Source: Streptomyces sp. NBC_01353
GTDB lineage: Bacteria; Actinomycetota; Actinomycetes; Streptomycetales; Streptomycetaceae
Assembly: GCF_036237275.1 (NCBI RefSeq)
Contig: NZ_CP108352.1
Location: 1,240,001-1,304,000, forward strand
Reading direction: 5' to 3'
Length of the DNA stretch: 64,000 nucleotides
This document shows, piece by piece, positions 60,428 to 64,000 of the stretch (position 1 is its first letter; every line of letters starts with the position of its first letter). The position numbers and the translations under genes are program-made. The notes under the pieces are model-generated. The model saw only the letters and a program-made list of their open reading frames with translations. It made no database searches and was not told the origin of the DNA.

Positions 60428-60799
60428 GGTGGGGACCTCAGTACGCAGGACCGGCGCGCGGGAGGCAGCGCCAGTGGGGAGTGCGGTCTGTGAGCGAACG
60501 CCGTTGTCCGATCAGCGACGCGAGGTGTCGACGTCCGCGGACTCGGAGCGTGATCACCTTGGTCGTGCAGGCCGGTGTGTGCCGGCGGCTCCACGAGGCG
60601 GCGATGGGTTGGTGCCACCTGCGAAGTTGCGCATTCCTACCACGCCCCACCTGCTGCGTCGTGTGGCGCACCTCACACAACGGAAGGTGATCTTCCGAAA
60701 GCCCAGCAAGCGTGACCCGACCGTTATCCGAACACGTACCTCCGTTCACAGGACACTTATTTCCGCAGGTCAGTAGCGCGCAGAGCTACGCACATGTCT
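60428..60799. other. Gene-free interval upstream of the AgcS gene
   Basis: 372 bp with no supported coding sequence on either strand. The end near 60428 should hold the AgcS promoter. No strong hairpin or repeat was recognised. Confidence 0.5.
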
Positions 60800-61075
60800 T
60801 CAGGTGCCATGAAGGGACCCGCGCCGGAGCCGTCCGAGAGGAGCCAGAGCCAGTCCGAGCCCGAAGCGTCCTGTGCGGGTCCGACGGAGCTCGATGTCAC
60901 GGTTCACGATCGACGTGACGCGACGCGTGACGTCGACCTTCCGCATCTTGGACACGATCAGTGCCTTGCCCTGTTCCACCTTGCGGAACAGCCGGCTGAG
61001 CACGAACAGGAGGGTGAAGGTGACGAGCAGGGCGACGGCGACGAGCCCGCCGATGCCCACGGTGATGGCATCCAT
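60800..61075 (-). pseudogene. Flotillin (SPFH) gene, truncated
   Basis: 91 codons. MDAITVGIGGLVAVALLVTF, then LFRKVEQGKALIVSKMRKVDVT match the membrane anchor and first SPFH strand of Streptomyces flotillins; at residue 50 the sequence jumps to RRVTSIVNRDIELRRT and a basic tail, ending where about 480 residues are usual. The SPFH and coiled-coil regions are missing. GAGGA lies upstream, so the stub may still be translated. Confidence 0.75.
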
Positions 61076-61138
61076 GAGAAGTCCTCGGGTGAGGTGAAGT
61101 GTGGTGGGCGGAAGCCCGGAAGAGCACGACCGACGGAG

Positions 61139-61540
61139 TCAGGTCAGGTCGGCGACGTCTTCCCGGGAAGGCCCGGGTTCGTCAGGGAAGAGCGCGGCAA
61201 GCGGTCGTACGAGGCGACGCGTCACACGCCAGGAGACGAAGGGCGCGAGAAAGAGCAGGAGCAGGGAGAGCAGTGGGGGCAGAGCGCCTGGCAGAGCGGC
61301 AGCTGCGAGCAGCACGGCGCCGGACAGGCTCAGAAACCAGCCGACGGCGACGAAGATCGAGGCCGCCACCGCGACGGGCAGACCGGCGAGGTGCAGCGCG
61401 TCGGTGTCCACGTCGGAGTCGAACGCGTCACAGCCCGCCGCACCACAGAGCACCAGCAGCCAGAAGCCGACGACCACGACCAGCGCCGCGGTCAACAGCA
61501 GCGTGGGGAATCCGAGGGCGGCGTTCAGCAACTCCCCCAT
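61139..61540 (-). CDS. YqiJ/NfeD-like membrane protein next to the flotillin remnant
   Basis: 133 residues. Four hydrophobic segments (about 12-34, 53-72, 72-90, 90-106) separated by an acidic stretch (CDAFDSDVDTDA). The form matches the membrane half of YqiJ-like proteins encoded beside flotillins, without the C-terminal OB-fold. The flotillin it should partner is truncated 63 bp downstream, so the pair may be non-functional. Confidence 0.72.
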   Translation of the reverse strand: MGELLNAALGFPTLLLTAALVVVVGFWLLVLCGAAGCDAFDSDVDTDALHLAGLPVAVAASIFVAVGWFLSLSGAVLLAAAALPGALPPLLSLLLLFLAPFVSWRVTRRLVRPLAALFPDEPGPSREDVADLT

Positions 61541-61766
61541 GGCCTACCCCCTGACGCGTGACAGCTTCCGGCCCCGGCATCGGCTCTCCATCCACACCCC
61601 CGGCAGGCCCATCGTGGCACCGCGAGTGCGCCTCGCACATTGCCGTCGTCCGGCAGTCTTTACGCCTTCTTGATGCCGGTGGCAGCCCCTCGTTGGAGCC
61701 ATGTCACCCTTGGTCTCCGCGCGTCAGGAACTCGTCAACGACGCAACGTGAATTCGGGGAGGGCCC

Positions 61767-62828
61767 GTGACGGAACGGGAGTCGGCCGAGGAGTACCTGG
61801 AGGGGTACGCCGAGATGCTGAAGGGCGTCTGCGTCACCGGACGAAGGCTGACCCGTGAGGAGCTGGAGGGGCTGCGGGCCCGCGGCGAGCGGGCCGCGGA
61901 GGCCGGCATGGGTCTGCGCTCTCTCGTCCGCGCCCACCTCTCCGCCGCGAGGACGACCAACTCCGAGCTGTCGCAGGGGGCTCACGACCATCTTCTGGCG
62001 GCCGTCGAGCAGGCAGTCGACGCTTTCGCCGAAGGGCACGAGCGGGCACAACGTCTGGCGGTACGTCAGGAAGAGGCGGCGCGACGCGAGTTCATCGACG
62101 ACCTGCTGTATGGACGCAGCGATCTCGGCCGCCTGGCCGAGCGCGCCGAACGCTTCGGGCTGCTCCTCTCCCACGCCCACGCCGTGGCCGTCGCCCAGGG
62201 GCCGGAGCCGTACGCCGACGGATACCCGGTCTCCCGCAGCGTCGAGTCCTCGCTCGTCGCCCGCTTCGGCAACCGGCGCATCCTCCTCACGACCAAGGAC
62301 GGCCGGCTGATCTGCGTCGCGCCCGCCGACGAGCCCGACGTGCTCACCCACTTCGCCAAGCAGGCGTATGCCGCCACCGACGGCGGCCAGGTCGCGATCG
62401 GCCGCCCCCACTCCGGAGCGGGAGGAGTCGTCCACTCCTACGAGGAAGCCCTCAACGCGCTCGACCTCGCTGCCCGCATGGACCTGAACGACCCCGTCCT
62501 GCACGCCGCGGACCTCCTGGTCTACCCCGTCCTCACCCGCGACCGGCAGGCCATGGCCGACCTGGTCCTCAGCGTGCTCGGCCCACTCCAGCAGGCCCGC
62601 GGCGGCGCCGAGCCACTCCTGGACACCCTCACCGCGTACTTCGACAGCGGCTGCGTGGCCGCCGAGGCCGCCCGACGCCTCTCCCTGAGCGTCCGCGCCA
62701 TCACGTACCGGCTCGACCGCATCCACCGGCTGACGGGCGCCGACCCGGGCGACCCCGCCCAGCGCTACACCCTCCAGACCGCCGTCGTCGGAGCCCGCCT
62801 CCTTGGGTGGCCCGACCAGGAACTCTGA
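61767..62828 (+). CDS. PucR-type transcriptional regulator
   Basis: 353 residues from GTG 61767 with GGGAGG five bases upstream. N-terminal helical sensory region (1-100), GGDEF-like central region (about 110-270) and a C-terminal PucR helix-turn-helix: LLDTLTAYFDSGCVAAEAARRLSLSVRAITYRLDRIHRLTG. Its target is not evident; the divergent or adjacent ion-transport genes are candidates by position. Confidence 0.88.
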   Translation: MTERESAEEYLEGYAEMLKGVCVTGRRLTREELEGLRARGERAAEAGMGLRSLVRAHLSAARTTNSELSQGAHDHLLAAVEQAVDAFAEGHERAQRLAVRQEEAARREFIDDLLYGRSDLGRLAERAERFGLLLSHAHAVAVAQGPEPYADGYPVSRSVESSLVARFGNRRILLTTKDGRLICVAPADEPDVLTHFAKQAYAATDGGQVAIGRPHSGAGGVVHSYEEALNALDLAARMDLNDPVLHAADLLVYPVLTRDRQAMADLVLSVLGPLQQARGGAEPLLDTLTAYFDSGCVAAEAARRLSLSVRAITYRLDRIHRLTGADPGDPAQRYTLQTAVVGARLLGWPDQEL

Positions 62829-62905
62829 CCACTGGGCACATCGCGGCCGCGCAGGGCGGGCAGACTGACCGTAGGAGTTCCTCAGCAGCGGCGGAGGGGG
62901 TCACG

Positions 62906-63208
62906 ATGAGTCACCCCGCAGACGACGAGCGCATCCTTGCCGGCATGGAGCGCGAGCTCACACACGACGACCCCGCCCTCAGCGCCACGATGGAGACACT
63001 GAACCAGCAGTTCCCCGAGCAACCGGAGCGGCCTGCGAAGGCTCGCCTTCCACGGCGCGACCCCCGACTCGTGACAGCGGTCGTCCTGGCCGTCATCGCA
63101 GTGCTGGCGCTGATCCTGACAGCCGCCCTGAACACAACGCCCGCGCCACCCGACGGGGAGGTCACCCGGCCGGCGGCGCATTCCGCCGTGGTGAGCACGC
63201 ACCAGTGA
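62906..63208 (+). CDS. DUF3040-like membrane protein
   Basis: 100 residues. The N-terminal helical region has DDERILAGMERELTHDDPALSATMETL, close to the DUF3040 family start; a basic stretch precedes a hydrophobic segment (about 54-74), and the C-terminus is Pro/Thr-rich. ATG 62906 fits. Family function unknown. Confidence 0.78.
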   Translation: MSHPADDERILAGMERELTHDDPALSATMETLNQQFPEQPERPAKARLPRRDPRLVTAVVLAVIAVLALILTAALNTTPAPPDGEVTRPAAHSAVVSTHQ

Positions 63209-63250
63209 TCGAGTTCAGCGACGCTTCGACCGCGAGAAGCGCGCCAAGTG

Positions 63251-63274
63251 ACCGACCAGACTTCCCGGCTCACC
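63251..63274 (-). promoter_or_regulatory. Shared leader element, copy 3 (orphan)
   Basis: Two differences from copy 2 in 24 bases, one keeping the GCCG/CGGU stem by a G-U pair. Same strand as copies 1 and 2, but it lies 18 bp after the KtrA-like stop with no minus-strand gene following it. The TAAGAA block is absent. Confidence 0.65.
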
Positions 63275-63291
63275 AGCAGTGGACCCAGCGG

Positions 63292-64000
63292 TCAGGGCAG
63301 ATCTGTGAACGCCTCCACGGCCTGGGTCTTGCCCGTGACCACGATGATGTCGCCCTTCTCGACGACCGTCTCGGCGGTCGCGTAGGTGAAGTCCTCCCCG
63401 GGCCGCTTGATGCCGACGACGGTCACGCCGTACTCACTGCGGACCCGGGAGCGTCCTAGGGGCTGTCCAGTGGCCACGCTCGGGGCGATGGTCTTGACGA
63501 GGGCGTAGTCGTCGTCGAACTCGATGAAGTCGAGCATCCGGCCGGTGACGAGGTGAGCGACCCGCTCGCCCATCTCGTGCTCGGGAAGGACGACGTGGTG
63601 GACGCCGAGACGTTCGAGGATCTTACCGTGCTGGCGGCTGATCGCCTTGGCCCAGATGTTCGGGACGCCGGCTTCGAGGAGGTTGGAGCTGACCAGGATG
63701 CTGGCCTCGATGTCGGTGCCGATGCCGACGACGGCGCTGGTGAACTCATGGACACCGAGCTGGCCCAGGACGTCCGGGTCGGTGGAGTCGGCGACGACGG
63801 CGTGGGTGAGCAGGTCGCTGTACTTCTGGACGAGGCGGGCGTCGGTGTCGATGCCGAGGACGTCCCAGCCCCGGTGCATCAGCTCGTTGGCGAGGGAGAA
63901 TCCGAAGCGGCCGAGACCGATGACGGCGACACGTTGGTCCGTCGCTGTCTGGTGCTGCTCGGTCAGCCGCTGGCGTCGGCGCTTGCGCAGGTTGTGCAGG
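63292..64000 (-). CDS. KtrA/TrkA-type K+ transport regulatory subunit (5' end outside window)
   Basis: 236 residues in the window, open to the edge. RCK_N domain with VAVIGLGRFGFSLANELMHRG (GxGxxG), Asp in LGIDTDARLV, and VVADSTDP; then an RCK_C domain (about 160-236, GVTVVGIKRPGEDF) that binds c-di-AMP in relatives. It gates a KtrB/TrkH-type channel, expected upstream to the right of the window. Confidence 0.88.
   Translation of the reverse strand, partial: LHNLRKRRRQRLTEQHQTATDQRVAVIGLGRFGFSLANELMHRGWDVLGIDTDARLVQKYSDLLTHAVVADSTDPDVLGQLGVHEFTSAVVGIGTDIEASILVSSNLLEAGVPNIWAKAISRQHGKILERLGVHHVVLPEHEMGERVAHLVTGRMLDFIEFDDDYALVKTIAPSVATGQPLGRSRVRSEYGVTVVGIKRPGEDFTYATAETVVEKGDIIVVTGKTQAVEAFTDLP

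Overview
The window is high-GC DNA with GTG/TTG starts, GC-rich third codon positions, purine-rich ribosome sites and strong GC hairpins. Together with the gene content (RmdA-type c-di-GMP protein, SCO0930-family lipoprotein, Rpf/LysM/M23 cell-wall hydrolase, SpoIIE-type phosphatases, Tat-exported enzymes) this points to a Streptomyces chromosome. From memory, the left end follows the S. coelicolor sdh (SCO0922-0924) to rmdA (SCO0928) to SCO0930 order; no alignment was run.

Left part, 1-24.9 kb: sdhC-sdhA faces a LysR regulator whose start codon lies in a perfect LysR-box palindrome. Then come a methyltransferase-rmdA operon, a duplicated-repeat lipoprotein, a run of exported or membrane proteins with a class F sortase, a polysaccharide deacetylase and a CapA lipoprotein. 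An ECF sigma factor with a thioesterase follows, then a LytTR regulator / DUF485-like protein / sodium-solute symporter / LytS kinase cluster, an Fpg-type glycosylase, a wax-ester-synthase-like acyltransferase, a PAS-GAF-SpoIIE-HATPase phosphatase and a DUF6777-type lipoprotein.

Middle part, 25-46 kb: a YndJ/DUF1990 pair sits behind a clear promoter with two identical palindromic operators. It is followed by an LMF-like protein, two small ORFs, an SDR fused to a zinc ribbon, a FhuF-like iron-sulfur protein, a Tat-exported beta-carbonic anhydrase behind two short tandem repeat arrays, a DMT transporter, an Rpf-LysM-M23 hydrolase, and a panD/GNAT/racemase operon. A GT2/DUF2064/methyltransferase cluster follows an epimerase stub. 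Two paralogous units, each a cytochrome-b561-like/molybdopterin oxidoreductase plus a small membrane protein, flank a GT87-like protein and several SRPBCC genes.

Right part, 46-64 kb: stress and ion-homeostasis genes (site-2 protease, universal stress protein, CBS protein, NhaP-like antiporter, NhaA, AgcS symporter, KtrA/TrkA-like protein, PucR-type regulator) and a WXG/DUF6571-like secretion-associated locus. This part holds much decayed DNA: a SulP STAS tail, an ArsR/SRPBCC deletion scar, a SpoIIE phosphatase, a truncated flotillin, a frameshifted WXG-like gene and a frameshifted proline-rich gene. A 24-nt element occurs three times in the same orientation: in the leaders of two Na+/H+ antiporter genes and just past the KtrA-like gene. 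It is the best candidate in the window for an unrecognised regulatory element.
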